A stretch of DNA of 64,000 bases from Protula sp. h YS-2021 (lineage: Eukaryota > Annelida > Polychaeta > Sabellida > Serpulidae), in the NCBI GenBank assembly GCA_949752745.1, contig OX457026.1, positions 37,924,723 to 37,988,722 of the forward strand, read 5' to 3'. Positions 41,393 to 52,037 of this stretch are shown here, in pieces. Within the stretch, counting starts at the first letter, position 1, and every line of letters starts with the position of its first letter. The notes below the pieces were generated by a model, which saw nothing but the letters and a program-made list of their open reading frames with translations, did not search any database and had not been told where the DNA came from. Both the position numbers and the translations under genes were made by a program.

Positions 41393-44300
41393 CTGTTGCT
41401 GCCGCCGCCGCCCTGGCTGCTGCCGCCCTGGCTGCCGCCCTGGCTGCCGCCCTGGCTGCCGCCCTGGCTGCCACCCTGGCTGCCGCCCTGGCTGCCGCTG
41501 CTGCGGTCTTGTAATGCCCATGCGCCAAAGTGGAATAGCCATCATTCAACACGTATCGCTTATCATCAAAGGGGGAGAGAGCTACTTTCCTCAACTTCTC
41601 CGAGAAAATCTGGTGGTCATGGCTTCGAATGGTGTGTCCTGTCACCATCATCTGCGTTTGGTTGAACAAACTGTCTTTATACTGCTCATGTTTCATCCGT
41701 CTTTGACACGCGTAAGTGATACCTTTAGCCGTATGTTTTTCTTTCCCACCATACATCATGCTGTACATTTTCGGCCGAAGTCCAACAAACTCTTCAATGG
41801 GGATGCCCGCCGTCTCATCTTTCATTTTCCCAAGCACTTTCTTGTTCACGTTGGAATGCAGGAAATGATTGGGGGGATAGTCACTTGTGTCGAACAAGTT
41901 GGCATCTTCCTGCATATCCTTGTAGATATCATCCGTTTCTATGTCGTAACATAGACTGTCGGTGTCGCTGAACAACAACTTGGCGTCGGGATACTTGGTC
42001 ATGATGTAGTTGTAATGAAAGTCAAACATGAGCACTTTGCTGAGGTCGAGAATGGTGAAGCCAACTTGAATGGGCTTATCCAGAAGCAAATCCACTTTGT
42101 GTAAATGTACCGCGGTCAAATCTTCATTGAAAATTCTAAATTGGTGGAATGACGGTTTGGCTACAACTTTCTTGAACCGCTTTTCCTGGTGAACGAGTTC
42201 CACATGGATGCGTTTTCTCACATTTTCCATGGTTTTGCCAAACACAGAGTTGTTCATCAATTTGAAAAAATCTTTCTCAAACGGATTCTTGGCCAACTTT
42301 CTCTTTTCCGTGTTCAACGAGATGTATTTCGCTAACCATTTGCTCTGTGCAAACATGATGGCACGATGCACCTTCGTGACTTTCAATCCCAGTGACACAT
42401 ATTGCTGTAAATTTCTATAATGAAGTACATATTTCTTCTTGTCACACAAGTTGGGAATAAGCTTTTCACTGGGTTTGTCTTTCATGTTGAGATCTTTCCG
42501 TAGCTTCTGACTATGCTCTGATAATTCTCCCACCTTCACACTTTTCCGCTCTGGAGCCACTGGGTAGTGATTATGACGATCATGAATGGTCTGTGGGTAT
42601 TCCAAATCCACTTCTAAAATGTAGCCAATCTCGTCCTCTTCATCCACTTCCATGAAGTCAATGGATTCTGGCTCGTTCACCCACATGAATCCACTTTCCG
42701 GCATGCTTTGTGACATGGCCCAGCCGTACAGGTTGTTCGCATCCAGGTACATCAGGTAATGGGTCGGTTTCGTGGGATCATACTCTGCTACGTAGGGGTT
42801 ATTTGCTTTCGCATACTTGTGTGTGATGACAGATATTCCTCCACGTAAGCCTTGTTCAACCATTTGGTACATGTCAATGTCATTGATCAATTCCAACTTC
42901 ACCTTTGTCGCTTTTAACATCGCATCCCACGACAGTCCCGGCGCTGTATAGTAGTGGGCAGGATCCAATTCATAGGTGTTGAGACATACTTGACGAAAGT
43001 TTTCAAAAACGTCAGCTAGCAGTAACACATCCGATTTCAGGTACAGGTCATGGTAGTCGCCAAATGTGGTACACCTGAATGTCTCCCACACCTTCTGTGC
43101 ATGTGCATAATCCTCATCACTAATACCTTCTTCACTAAGCTGACTGTAAAACTTGTCCTTGGACGGCAGTTGTGTTTCAGCAAACTTGGATGGCTCATCC
43201 ACGTAATCGTAGGGGTACACTCCCTTTCTCAACAGTAACTCTTGCTGGTCGCTCTCGTGAATGTGAGAGGTCATGTGATAAAAGTTCTCTTTCCCTTCTG
43301 CCGCCAGGTTGGAGACTAACTTCTGTAGAGAAGTACTCATGAACTGAAAGCTATCCGTAAATTTCAGATTGCTCATGGTGAATGCAATATATTTCTCGAT
43401 GGTGTTGGGAATGACCGTAAGCGTTTCATCTTTGAACTTTCCAATTTCCTCCATGATCAAATGACTGTCATAGCCTCGCAAATTGTGGAAAAAGACAGGG
43501 ATGATAAACGAATCTTTATCCCCCTGTTGATCCTTTCGAAATCGAAATTGTAAATTGCATTCACTATGTGCAGCTCCACGGTATTTGCCATTGATATGAT
43601 CATGATCTCTCACACGATCTGCTCCTAGAGGCTCATGACAAATGTAGCAGTCGACTGCAGTCCTGAAATCCTCTTTGTCTGCGTGAGTCATCACCATCTC
43701 CTTTGGCTGTTGTAAACCGTGCACAATACGATCACGCTCAGTCACCATATGGTCTAAAAAGACTTTCACAGCATTGTCTCCTCGATACAGTACTGGGGCA
43801 CGTGTCTCATACTGACTCACAACCACATAGGCAAAGCTGTTTGGACGGTGATGCTGGTACCTCACTTCTTCATGCTTTTTCGTGAAACATTCAAAGTCGG
43901 CATAAATCACAAAAGGGACTCGCTGTTGTTTGGCTACATTCTTAAACTTGATAAAGGGTTCCTTGGGGAATGATAAACGTTGCGCTCCATGCTTGCCACA
44001 CACTTCGCGATGCTTGTCTAACAGATCTTGTCGTGTAAACCCGTGAAGGCAGTTGAAACAATAAAATGTGGTTCCATGATGTTTTGATCGATAAGCCATC
44101 AGTTTACTGAAATTCTTGATGAGACAATAATGCCTTGTCTTGTCATTGCTAATCATAAGTAAGTTGATTTCTCTCACGCTGCTAGTAGCGCTGCTGGTGT
44201 TTCGACTCAGTTGTATCGGAACAACGACGTCCTGTTCATATCCAAACACGTTGATGGACACATCATTCTCCTTTTCAAACTTTGGAATGTCCTTAATCGG

Positions 44301-45233
44301 TGTCGGAAATGTCATACCTTCCACCTTCAATTCGTTCTCAAATACCTTGTATTGATGCACACGCTGTGGGTTATTTCTTGTTGAAGGGTGAAGGTGAGCC
44401 AATACGGACCATAAGAAACACTTGTTGTCTTCATTCTTGATGTTTAACACAGCCTTTGTATCCTTCACTCTCTTCGGCAGTTTCATATAACTGCTCGCTT
44501 GCAGTGGCGCTGATGTAGCTGTATGCACTTCAATATACAGGATGTTATCCAACACCCAGCCAGACCCTTGTCGCTCATGTTCATCAAACTTGGTAAACAA
44601 TTCTTTATAGGCTTCTGGCAAGTCCTGTTCAATATCCTCTGGGTTGTAGGCTATATATGTTGGACTGCTGATAAAAGCATTATCCACTTGTTCTACCATC
44701 ACACCTTCAGCATTCGCCGTCAGTTTCTTGAAGCGTGCATGCACGACAATGTACCATTTCATGCCATGATTTAAGGTCTCCAACAAATGTCTCTTAATCC
44801 GATTCTCTTGTTGCCGCATTTCAAGTAATAAATCCGATCCATCTTCAGGCTCAAACCGTCTTTCCTGTGCGTTTTCACCAAGACTCACTCTTCTCCCTCT
44901 CCCTACTTGTACTGTCTTTGGAAGCATCCTGCATACATGTGTGTCAAACGCATCCATAGATGGAAATATCTTTGCACATTCACCGCAGAGGAACGGATCA
45001 GGTCTGATAATGCTATCTTGCATCGTCTTTTGTCTCTTCACTTCTATCTGCTGAACAAGCTCTTCTATAGCACGTTTCAACCTTGCTGGTTTACATGTAT
45101 GTGCCACATACAAGTCCAGAAATGGAAATGTCTGTTTGCACTCATGACAAAACACTGATGTGTCTGAATTCATAGCCATCCTTGCTTGCTGTTGCTTGCT
45201 GTTGCTTGTTGCGCTCCTTGTCTTGTTCTCCAT
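41388..45233 (-). CDS. POLB: Protein-primed DNA polymerase B with zinc fingers and HNH insert
   Basis: 1281 residues; replicates the linear element from its ends. ATG 45233 lies within the right TIR, 67 bases after a TATA box. Three CxxC...HxC fingers lie at 29-47, 83-101 and 392-412. The 3'-5' exonuclease has ExoI YADFECF (D446, E448), ExoII HNLRGYD (D589) and ExoIII YLKSD (D735). Between ExoI and ExoII is an endonuclease VII-like HNH insert (CYIC at 529-532, DHDH at 543-546, AAHSECN at 554-560). The polymerase has motif A DANNLYG (D831), motif B KLMNNSVFGK (991-1000) and motif C SDTDS (D1090, D1092). After residue 1242 the protein runs into an Ala/Arg tail encoded by a 12-bp minisatellite. 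N-terminal MENKTRSA is shared with the 31245 gene. Confidence 0.96.
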   Translation of the reverse strand: MENKTRSATSNSKQQQARMAMNSDTSVFCHECKQTFPFLDLYVAHTCKPARLKRAIEELVQQIEVKRQKTMQDSIIRPDPFLCGECAKIFPSMDAFDTHVCRMLPKTVQVGRGRRVSLGENAQERRFEPEDGSDLLLEMRQQENRIKRHLLETLNHGMKWYIVVHARFKKLTANAEGVMVEQVDNAFISSPTYIAYNPEDIEQDLPEAYKELFTKFDEHERQGSGWVLDNILYIEVHTATSAPLQASSYMKLPKRVKDTKAVLNIKNEDNKCFLWSVLAHLHPSTRNNPQRVHQYKVFENELKVEGMTFPTPIKDIPKFEKENDVSINVFGYEQDVVVPIQLSRNTSSATSSVREINLLMISNDKTRHYCLIKNFSKLMAYRSKHHGTTFYCFNCLHGFTRQDLLDKHREVCGKHGAQRLSFPKEPFIKFKNVAKQQRVPFVIYADFECFTKKHEEVRYQHHRPNSFAYVVVSQYETRAPVLYRGDNAVKVFLDHMVTERDRIVHGLQQPKEMVMTHADKEDFRTAVDCYICHEPLGADRVRDHDHINGKYRGAAHSECNLQFRFRKDQQGDKDSFIIPVFFHNLRGYDSHLIMEEIGKFKDETLTVIPNTIEKYIAFTMSNLKFTDSFQFMSTSLQKLVSNLAAEGKENFYHMTSHIHESDQQELLLRKGVYPYDYVDEPSKFAETQLPSKDKFYSQLSEEGISDEDYAHAQKVWETFRCTTFGDYHDLYLKSDVLLLADVFENFRQVCLNTYELDPAHYYTAPGLSWDAMLKATKVKLELINDIDMYQMVEQGLRGGISVITHKYAKANNPYVAEYDPTKPTHYLMYLDANNLYGWAMSQSMPESGFMWVNEPESIDFMEVDEEDEIGYILEVDLEYPQTIHDRHNHYPVAPERKSVKVGELSEHSQKLRKDLNMKDKPSEKLIPNLCDKKKYVLHYRNLQQYVSLGLKVTKVHRAIMFAQSKWLAKYISLNTEKRKLAKNPFEKDFFKLMNNSVFGKTMENVRKRIHVELVHQEKRFKKVVAKPSFHQFRIFNEDLTAVHLHKVDLLLDKPIQVGFTILDLSKVLMFDFHYNYIMTKYPDAKLLFSDTDSLCYDIETDDIYKDMQEDANLFDTSDYPPNHFLHSNVNKKVLGKMKDETAGIPIEEFVGLRPKMYSMMYGGKEKHTAKGITYACQRRMKHEQYKDSLFNQTQMMVTGHTIRSHDHQIFSEKLRKVALSPFDDKRYVLNDGYSTLAHGHYKTAAAAARAAARVAARAAARAAARAAARAAAARAAAAATV
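41400..41505. repeat. 12-bp GC-rich minisatellite, right copy
   Basis: Repeats of GCCCTGGCTGCC, reverse complement of GGCAGCCAGGGC, cover the 3' end of PolB. The same unit in the forward sense is at 31305-31340 in the 31245 gene. Confidence 0.85.
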
Positions 45234-45299
45234 GACTGCTACACTGTACACTGTACACTGCTACACTGTACTGATGAGGTCCACACACAACCCCCCCTC

Positions 45300-45306
45300 T
45301 TTTATA
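45300..45306 (-). promoter_or_regulatory. TATA box inside the right TIR, facing PolB
   Basis: TATAAAA on the - strand, mirror copy of 31172-31178, 67 bases before the PolB ATG. Confidence 0.75.
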
Positions 45307-47872
45307 CCCAACCATCCGCTGCTGAGTCAAGCGAGACGCCAACGAGACGGTGAAGCAAGTGCTGCTGCGCTGCTGCTGTGCTACTCTTCCCCAGTGGCCC
45401 AATAAACCGTGGTCCAGTGTGTCCCGTAAGCAGCTTCTTTCACTCGAGACGCCAACGGCGAAAACGCCAAACGTCAAGCAATAATGCTGCTGTGCTACTC
45501 TTCCCCAGTGTGTCCCGTAAGCAGCTTCTTTCACTCGAGACGTCTCGGCTTCAGATTCTTGGGGAGGGGTGGGGGGGTGGTCTGACGTTTCACACATTAT
45601 GCCGCACCCGTCTCGGCACACACACCCCCTTTCACTCGAGACGTCTCGGCTTCAGATTCTTGGGGAGGGGTGGGGTGGTCTGACGTTTCACACATTATGC
45701 CGCACCCGTCTCGGCACACACACCCCCTTTCACTCGAGACGTCTCGGCTTCAGATTCTTGTGGGGGGGGGAGGGGTGGTCTGACGTTTCACACATTATGC
45801 CGCACCCGTCTCGGCACACACACCCCCTTTCACTCGAGACGTCTCGGCTTCAGATTCTTGTGGGGGGAGGGGTGGTCTGACGTTTCACACATTATGCCGC
45901 ACCCGTCTCGGCACACACACCCCCTTTCACTCGAGACGCCAACGGCGAAAACGCCAAACGTCAAGCAATAATGCTGCTGTGTACATACTCTTCCCCCAGT
46001 GTGTCCCGTAAGCAGCCTCTTTCACTCGAGACGCCAACGGCGAAAACGCCAAACGTCAAGCAAGTGTTGCTGCTGTGTACATACTCTTCCCCCCAGTGTG
46101 TCCCGTAAGCAGCCCCTCTTTCACTCGAGACGCTCACGGCACACCTTTCCCCTCTCTCTCCCCTCTGTCTCTCCCCAACCCCAGAAACTCTCCCCAACCC
46201 GTCTCGGCGGCACACCATCGTTTCACTCGAGACGCTCACGGCACACCTTCCCCTCTCTCTCTCCCCTCTGTCTCTCCCCAACCCCAGAAACTCTCCCCAA
46301 CCCGTCTCGGCGGCACACCATCGTTTCACTCGAGACGCTCACGGTACACCTTCCCCTCTCTCTCTCCCCTCTCTCTCCCCAACCCGTCTCGGCGCACACA
46401 CCCCCTTTCACTCGAGACGTCTCGGCTTTTTTTTTTTTTCACAAGCCCCCCATACCATTCTACAACCTTTCCCAATCCTTCCACCGGAAACACACTTTTC
46501 GCTCGCAATGCCTCGCTATCGTAATCCATGCAGCAGCATCCTTGCATCATATAACGTTTTCTTTCGTCACACTCTCTCGTCTCTCGCTTGGGGAGGGGTG
46601 GGGGGGTGGTCGTCAATACTCTGTGTATTGACAAGGAGGGGTGGGGGGGGGTGGTCTGACGTTTCAACAATGTGGCACCCGTCTCGGCGTACACACCCTC
46701 GTTCACTCGAGACACTCACACCTTCTTTCAAAAAAAAAAAAAACTCTCTCTGTCTCTGTCTCTCCACACCCCACACACCCCACACCCCGTCTCGGCACAC
46801 ACACCCTCCATCACTCGAGAACAACTCTGTTTGGAAAAGTATGCATGAGAATGGGAAATGCTTTAAAAACTCTATCTCCACACCGTCTCGGCACGGCACA
46901 CACCCCCTTTCACTCGAGACGTCTCGGCTTTTTTGTTTTGGGGAGGGGTGGGGGGGGTGGGGGGGGTGGTCTGACATGCTTTGCAATGCCGCACCCGTCT
47001 CGGCGCAAACACACCCTTTCACTCGAGACGCCAACGGCGAAAACGCCAAACGTCAAGCAAGTGCTGCTGCTGTGCTACTCTTCCCCCAGTGTGTCCCGTA
47101 AGCAGCCTCTTTCACTCGAGACGCCAACGGCGAAAACGCCAAACGTCAAGCAAGTGTTGCTGCTGTGTACATACTCTTCCCCCAGTGTGTCCCGTAAGCA
47201 GCCTCTTTCACTCGAGACGCCAACGACGAAAACGCGATTGGGGAGGGGTGGGGGGGGTGGTCGTCAATACTCTGTGTATTGACAAGGAGGGGTGGGGGGG
47301 GTGGTCTGACGTTTCACACATTTCGTCATCTCCGCCTGCATTGCTTGCATTGCTTGCATTGCCTGCAGAGCTTTCGAACTTTTTGTAGAGAGCAGACGTG
47401 TCGAAAAAATATGCAGTTTAAGAAAAAATTTTTTTCACTGACGAACGCCTGGTGGCGGCTTATCATTTCTCAAAGAAGGATGCCGATTTATGTGAAGAGG
47501 TATATGTCGACTACCAGGCCTTCCTCTATGAAACATGGAGGCATTTTCAGTCTCAACATCAACAGCAATTTCACCGCTATGTGTATGCATGAGAATGTGT
47601 GGGAAATGCTTTTTTTTTTTTTTAAATAAAACTCTTATAACTCTCTCCAATCCCCCCCCCCCCTCTCTCTTTCACTCGAGACGTCTCGGCACACCACACT
47701 TTTTTTTTTTTTTCACAACCTAAGTCCCTACCATTGTACACATAACGTACAACGTTTCACCGGAAACACACTTTTGCTATCCTTGCATCAAATGACGTTC
47801 TTCTTTCGTCATCGTCTCGTAACAACTCCCCACTACACTCGCTCCTCTTAACTGGGACAATTCTCTCATGAG

Positions 47873-47965
47873 AATGGGCAAGCTGCCCCACTTTTGGATG
47901 GGCAAGCTGCCCCACCGAAAAGGTGGGGCAGCTTGCCCATCCAAAAGTGGGGCAGCTCGCCCATT
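47873..47965. repeat. Terminal hairpin of the right TIR
   Basis: Mirror of 28515-28607: 44-bp arms, one mismatch, 5-base loop, 11 bases from the right end. Confidence 0.9.
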
Positions 47966-47976
47966 TATTACCTACT

Positions 47977-47982
47977 CAACTG
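47977..47982. repeat. Right target-site duplication of the Polinton
   Basis: CAACTG directly after the terminal ACT of the right TIR; identical to 28498-28503. Confidence 0.92.
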
Positions 47983-49095
47983 GAAGCTGATTCCATAGAC
48001 GGATTGTTTTTGGGTGAAACAATAGCATATGATTAACACTGAAGAGCCTGTAATTTGAAATGTCCAGTTGTGTGGGGACGGGGGAGTGAGGGGAAGGAAG
48101 CACATAATCACGCATTGATATGTTGCAGAGGTTATGCCGAAGTTTGGAGAATCATGTAAATCATGTACAGTTCTGCAATGTTGAAATGTGTGCCATTTCA
48201 AAAAGTTAAAATTTAAAGTAAGTGCGAGTCCGGTCCATAATTGTAATCTCCTAGAGCAAATCGGTCAGCAGTCCTTGTACACGTCCAATATGGTCTGTGT
48301 TGCGCGTGGTAGGCGGGCTTCATACAGATGAAGCATATTCCAAGTAAGGTCTAGCGAGGACTTTATATGCAGGGTTTTAGATTTCTGCGGCATATGTTTA
48401 ACAAATTTGACCCTCTTTTAGTTATATTATCAATATGCTCGTTGGAGGTAAGTTAGTTGTCGAAAATAACCCTGAAATATTTGTCCAAACTGGTTTCTTC
48501 GAGGGATATTGGGTCTTAGGGAGGCTTTGTACAATATACACGATCTGTTCATTATATAGCTAACTACAAAATGGCAAACGAACTGGGCCAACTTTTGTCA
48601 AAGCCAGGATTTGATCCTGAAAAATGTATACTTTTCTTTGCAAAGACAGAAGTATTTATTGATACATCATAAACAAATATAACGCATGAACAATTGCATG
48701 CCTGAAGGCTTCAATTACAACATTAGAGCGATAATATAAGAAGATTGCACTTCCGCATGTTTTGAATGCCGTATTCGCTTTTATTACCGAATTTCAGATA
48801 TCGTTAATAGTTTAGGCGGTGCAAGTGTCCACACAGCTATTAATGATTTTGCAGTTTGCCATAAACCGAATGGAAATATATTTGCGGAAAACAATTTTGT
48901 TGTTACGAGCCAATTACGATTAACGGAGAGAAACATGAAATTGAACAGCACGTCGTAATTGGTAAAACACAAAATGTGATCTTTAATATGAAAACAGCGT
49001 TTGCACCGGTTAGTCCAGGTGTGTTTGCAAACTGGAGGCCACCCAGTTTATCATACCAGTCTTGCTGTAAGTCATGACAATCTTCTACAGCCAAC
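47983..49095 (-). mobile_element. LINE relic, RT C-terminal region, split by the Polinton
   Basis: On the - strand about 49094-48900 the frame reads EDCHDLQQDWYDKLGGLQF and, after a shift, RCKRCFHIKDHI, the part just after the RT catalytic block. Near 48060-47983 it reads RLFSVNHM then FHPKTIRLWNQLPV, typical of the very C-terminal end. The reading frame resumes left of the Polinton at 28503 (DIPLATSLS). Stops and shifts are present. Confidence 0.68.
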
Positions 49096-50125
49096 AGACC
49101 AATTGTAGTTTAAGCAATTACGGTGTGCTGTTCAATTTGAATGTTCAATGCGTCGTAGGAGTTAGAGGAGATACGAGTGGAATTGGTTAGAGTGGATCGT
49201 AATTGGTGACAAAAGGATTTTCAATTTTATCTACACTACGAAGGTTTCAACTGGCTCGAATACTGACTCGACTTGTTCTAATACTGCAGTGAGCAAGCCT
49301 CCGCAGGAGACACAGTTGGCGTCCGCTCGTTCACGTACTGGATCATCCAGTAAGCCATCTGAAGAGCGTAAAATCCACTCAGCCCTTCAGCAACAGGACC
49401 GGATGTTGAAACAAAGGCTGGACTTAAAAATCGAGTACGGCAGACAAGAGAGACTACGGACCACATTCCAGAGGAAGGCAAACAAATGTTTTCCCCAGTA
49501 ATGGATGTGATCAGCGAGATCTGCTCAAGACTCCCCCTAAACCTCCGGAATCTGGGCCACACAAAGTAACCATTAATAGAAAGAGGCCCTAAATAAGCGG
49601 TGCTGGTTCTGATCCGGCAGGACATGCCAATAGAAAGAAAAACTAATGCAAGGGTGACAGACACGTTACATAGTGAAACGTTTTAATAGACTAGGTTGAT
49701 TTCATTTTAAAGCTACTTTTTAAGGCAGCTGTTCGGTGAAGTAGAACCAAGTAAAATTAAACAATGGCTTAAAGAAGTTAGCCGTTATCAGTATTTCTAG
49801 TGGCAGTGATTATATTATAATTTTTGAATATGCACGGTTTTAGCTAACCTGGATTTTAAGTGATAAAATTGTTTTCTAGCCAGTCATTAACATGTATTGA
49901 AACAATGTAACCCGCGGTCGGCCGTATCAAACCATGTAACTAAGTTACTGTTTCTATGCCTTTGACGAACATATTTACCAAGATGTGCGGATTGTGCAGT
50001 GAAATAATGTGATTGGTCGGACGATTTAGAAACGAGACCGGCTCATTCAAACAACCAATGGTCTGAAGCCAAATGCCTTTTTTCCCCTTTATTTTTATTT
50101 TTTTGTAAGTGTTGAAACTTGCCCG
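49096..50125. other. Stretch without a recognisable gene
   Basis: An ORF at 49289-49501 (70 codons, charged, LQQQDRMLKQRLDLKIEYG) looks protein-like but has no family I can name. It could be a transposon remnant. Nothing else stands out. Confidence 0.35.
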
Positions 50126-50130
50126 TGTAC

Positions 50131-50356
50131 CAGGTTTGAGATTTCGCGGTCGCCCGGTCGCCCGTGGCGACCAACTTTTGGCTCGGGCGACCAATTTTTT
50201 CGAGTTGGTCGCCCGAGTGGCGACTAACTTTTTTTCTGCGTTCATGTAAATTTTGCAAAAGTTGCGCCGGGCGACTAACTTTTGTGCCGGGCGATTAACT
50301 TTTTAAAGCTGGTCGCCCGGAGGGCGACCAGAAAATTTTACGAAGCCTCAACCCTG
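50131..50356. mobile_element. Short MITE rich in GGTCGCCC palindromes
   Basis: The ends CAGGTTTGAGATTTCG and (inverse) CAGGGTTGAGGCTTCG are similar, and TGTAC flanks both sides (50126-50130 and 50357-50361). The interior repeats GGTCGCCCG / CGGGCGACC about ten times in both senses, with CAACTTTT between. No ORF. Superfamily uncertain; CAGG ends suggest hAT, but a 5-bp flank does not. Confidence 0.5.
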
Positions 50357-50479
50357 TGTACATTATAGACCTAGTGAAGCTGTGTAGACAGAAAAGAATT
50401 TGTTACATTCGAAACAGAACAGGTTAAAAGCAAGCTGTGAAAGACCTTATGAGGTGATAAGCAAAAAAAAAACTATTGG

Positions 50480-51370
50480 CGATGTAATGATTACTTTCGA
50501 CATCCGGATAAAAAAAGACGTGCAACAAATCTGTTTGTAGTTATCACCTTGCAAACTCGAATAAAGAGGCATCTTATTAAAACTTTTCATATCGACTACT
50601 TTCCAGGCCGGCATAAAATAATTACATTAAAACCTTATGCGTTGACTCCTTTCCAGACCTAGATAAAAAAAACTTGCAGAAAACCCAAGCATATTCAACA
50701 TCTAAAAAAAGTGCCTTCCTGCTCAGAACAAAAACATGTTTAGTAATACCTTCTTCCTGTGACGGCCACAGACAAATCGGGACGCAAAGGCGTACATTAT
50801 ATTTATGATTATATATTTGGGTACAATTATTACTTTCACGTTCGGAACCGCACCCATATTGAGGGGGTTTGGGGGTTGTCCTTGGGGAGGGGACGACGAT
50901 TTTGCATAAAAAAGCACTTATTGACATGGGAATTTGTGATGCAGTGTCCAGTTTCGGGACCAGGGTAACAAAACGCGTGGTGACACCGTTTTGTAATGAC
51001 TGAAACCAAGCCTCAACTAAAAGAGGCGTCCATTAAGCCCGCTTTAGTATCCACCTTCCAAAGCTGGATAATAAGACTACAGTTGTACCTGATTATGGCT
51101 ACCACTTTCCAGATTCGGACAAAAAGACGTCAGAAAAGTTATCTTTTATGACTACATTCATGGCCCCGAATAAGGACAAACAGTAAAACCTTTTTGTAAT
51201 GATCACCTTCCAGACCCGGATAAAAACGAATAATAATACCTTTTGTTACGACCACCTTCAGGTCTTATTTCTAGTAGTCACCTTCCAGAACCGGATAAAA
51301 GACGAACAGTAAAATTTGTTGGTAGTTACCATATTCCAGACGCAGAGTAAGACTTGACTGTAATGACCAT
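50480..51370. repeat. Degenerate array, inverse of the 8.87 kb repeat
   Basis: Units read GACCACCTTCCAGACCCGGA, then TAAAAA and a C/A-rich spacer, at about 50-70 base intervals. An unrelated segment interrupts it (about 50690-51030). The reverse complement matches the 8865-9190 units. Confidence 0.65.
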
Positions 51371-51524
51371 TTTTGTATCTTTTTTTAATGTTTAATGGCA
51401 AAATAAAGCGTTTGTTTATGGAATGTTTATATTACTGGTTTTTCTGTTGCTACTTTTCAGTATTTAAACTGGTTGGAAATGGGACCGCGGAAGGCGCGAG
51501 CCCAAAACTTTTAGAGGATACATT

Positions 51525-51560
51525 TCTGCTCTGCAGCACTGTACTGTGCTGCAGAGCAGT
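51525..51560. repeat. Hairpin, 14-bp arms
   Basis: CTGCTCTGCAGCAC and GTGCTGCAGAGCAG flank a six-base loop, about 480 bases before EXOC8. Confidence 0.6.
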
Positions 51561-52037
51561 GACTGATTACAGTCTGATAACTGATAAACAGTGACTGATT
51601 ACTGTCCGAAATTATAACAGCAACTGTTAAAGAATTGCTGTATTTGCCTTTTGTCAAACACCAAGGGAATCGTAGCCTAGAGCAAGGGATTAAGCTACTT
51701 TGGTTTCTGTGTATGCTTCGACATTGCTGACTTTTTATGTGCTCCGAGCTAGCAGCTTAGTTCACTTTCTTACAAGTGAACCAGTTTTACATGCTCTGTT
51801 TAGAGATTGACGTTTAACCGTCTAAACGTTTATGTTACGGCCTTCTAAAAAACATAATTTCTAAGAAAATAATACGAATGTAAAAGTAGAACAGCTTTAG
51901 AAGTCGAGCGAGGCAGGGAACATCAATGTATAAGTTGCGAATTACGGTATGTATAAAGCGCATTTGTTTTGTACCAAAAGTATGCGTTGACATGTCTTTT
52001 TTATCTGCAGAGAGTTGAGTGAACAACAATACAAAGT

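Larger units (their letters stand above)
28504..47976. mobile_element. Complete Polinton/Maverick element, 19.47 kb
   Basis: Polintons are self-synthesising DNA transposons, or integrated adintovirus-like viruses, that replicate with a protein-primed DNA polymerase and integrate with a retroviral-type integrase. All hallmark genes are here: integrase (33985), packaging ATPase (35085), penton-like capsid protein (36850), double-jelly-roll capsid protein (37966), adenain-type protease (39336) and PolB (45233, - strand). The ends begin AGTAGGTAATAAATGGG in inverted orientation, with a perfect 6-bp duplication outside. No stop or frameshift was seen in any hallmark gene, and the TIRs differ by only two bases in length, so insertion is recent. 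Replication and accessory genes lie outermost and virion genes in the middle. The two gene sets converge at 39.8 kb. Whether it can still move or form particles cannot be told from sequence. Confidence 0.97.
45201..47976. repeat. Right terminal inverted repeat, 2.78 kb
   Basis: Inverse of 28504-31277, with differences seen mainly in homopolymer lengths. It contains the mirrored TATA box (45300-45306), the PolB start codon and first 11 or so codons, the CTCGAGTGAA modules and the terminal hairpin. Confidence 0.95.

Noticed and set aside
40957..41514. 185-codon + strand ORF antisense to the PC4-like gene and the PolB tail
   Set aside because: Its Ala/Leu-rich end is the minisatellite read backwards; the opposite strand has real domains.
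41330..41545. 71-codon - strand ORF with a Gln-Pro-Gly-Arg repeat
   Set aside because: Alternate frame of the same minisatellite overlapping the PolB C-terminus.
49289..49501. 70-codon charged ORF as a gene
   Set aside because: No family, no splice context and no neighbours; kept only as a note in the stretch description.
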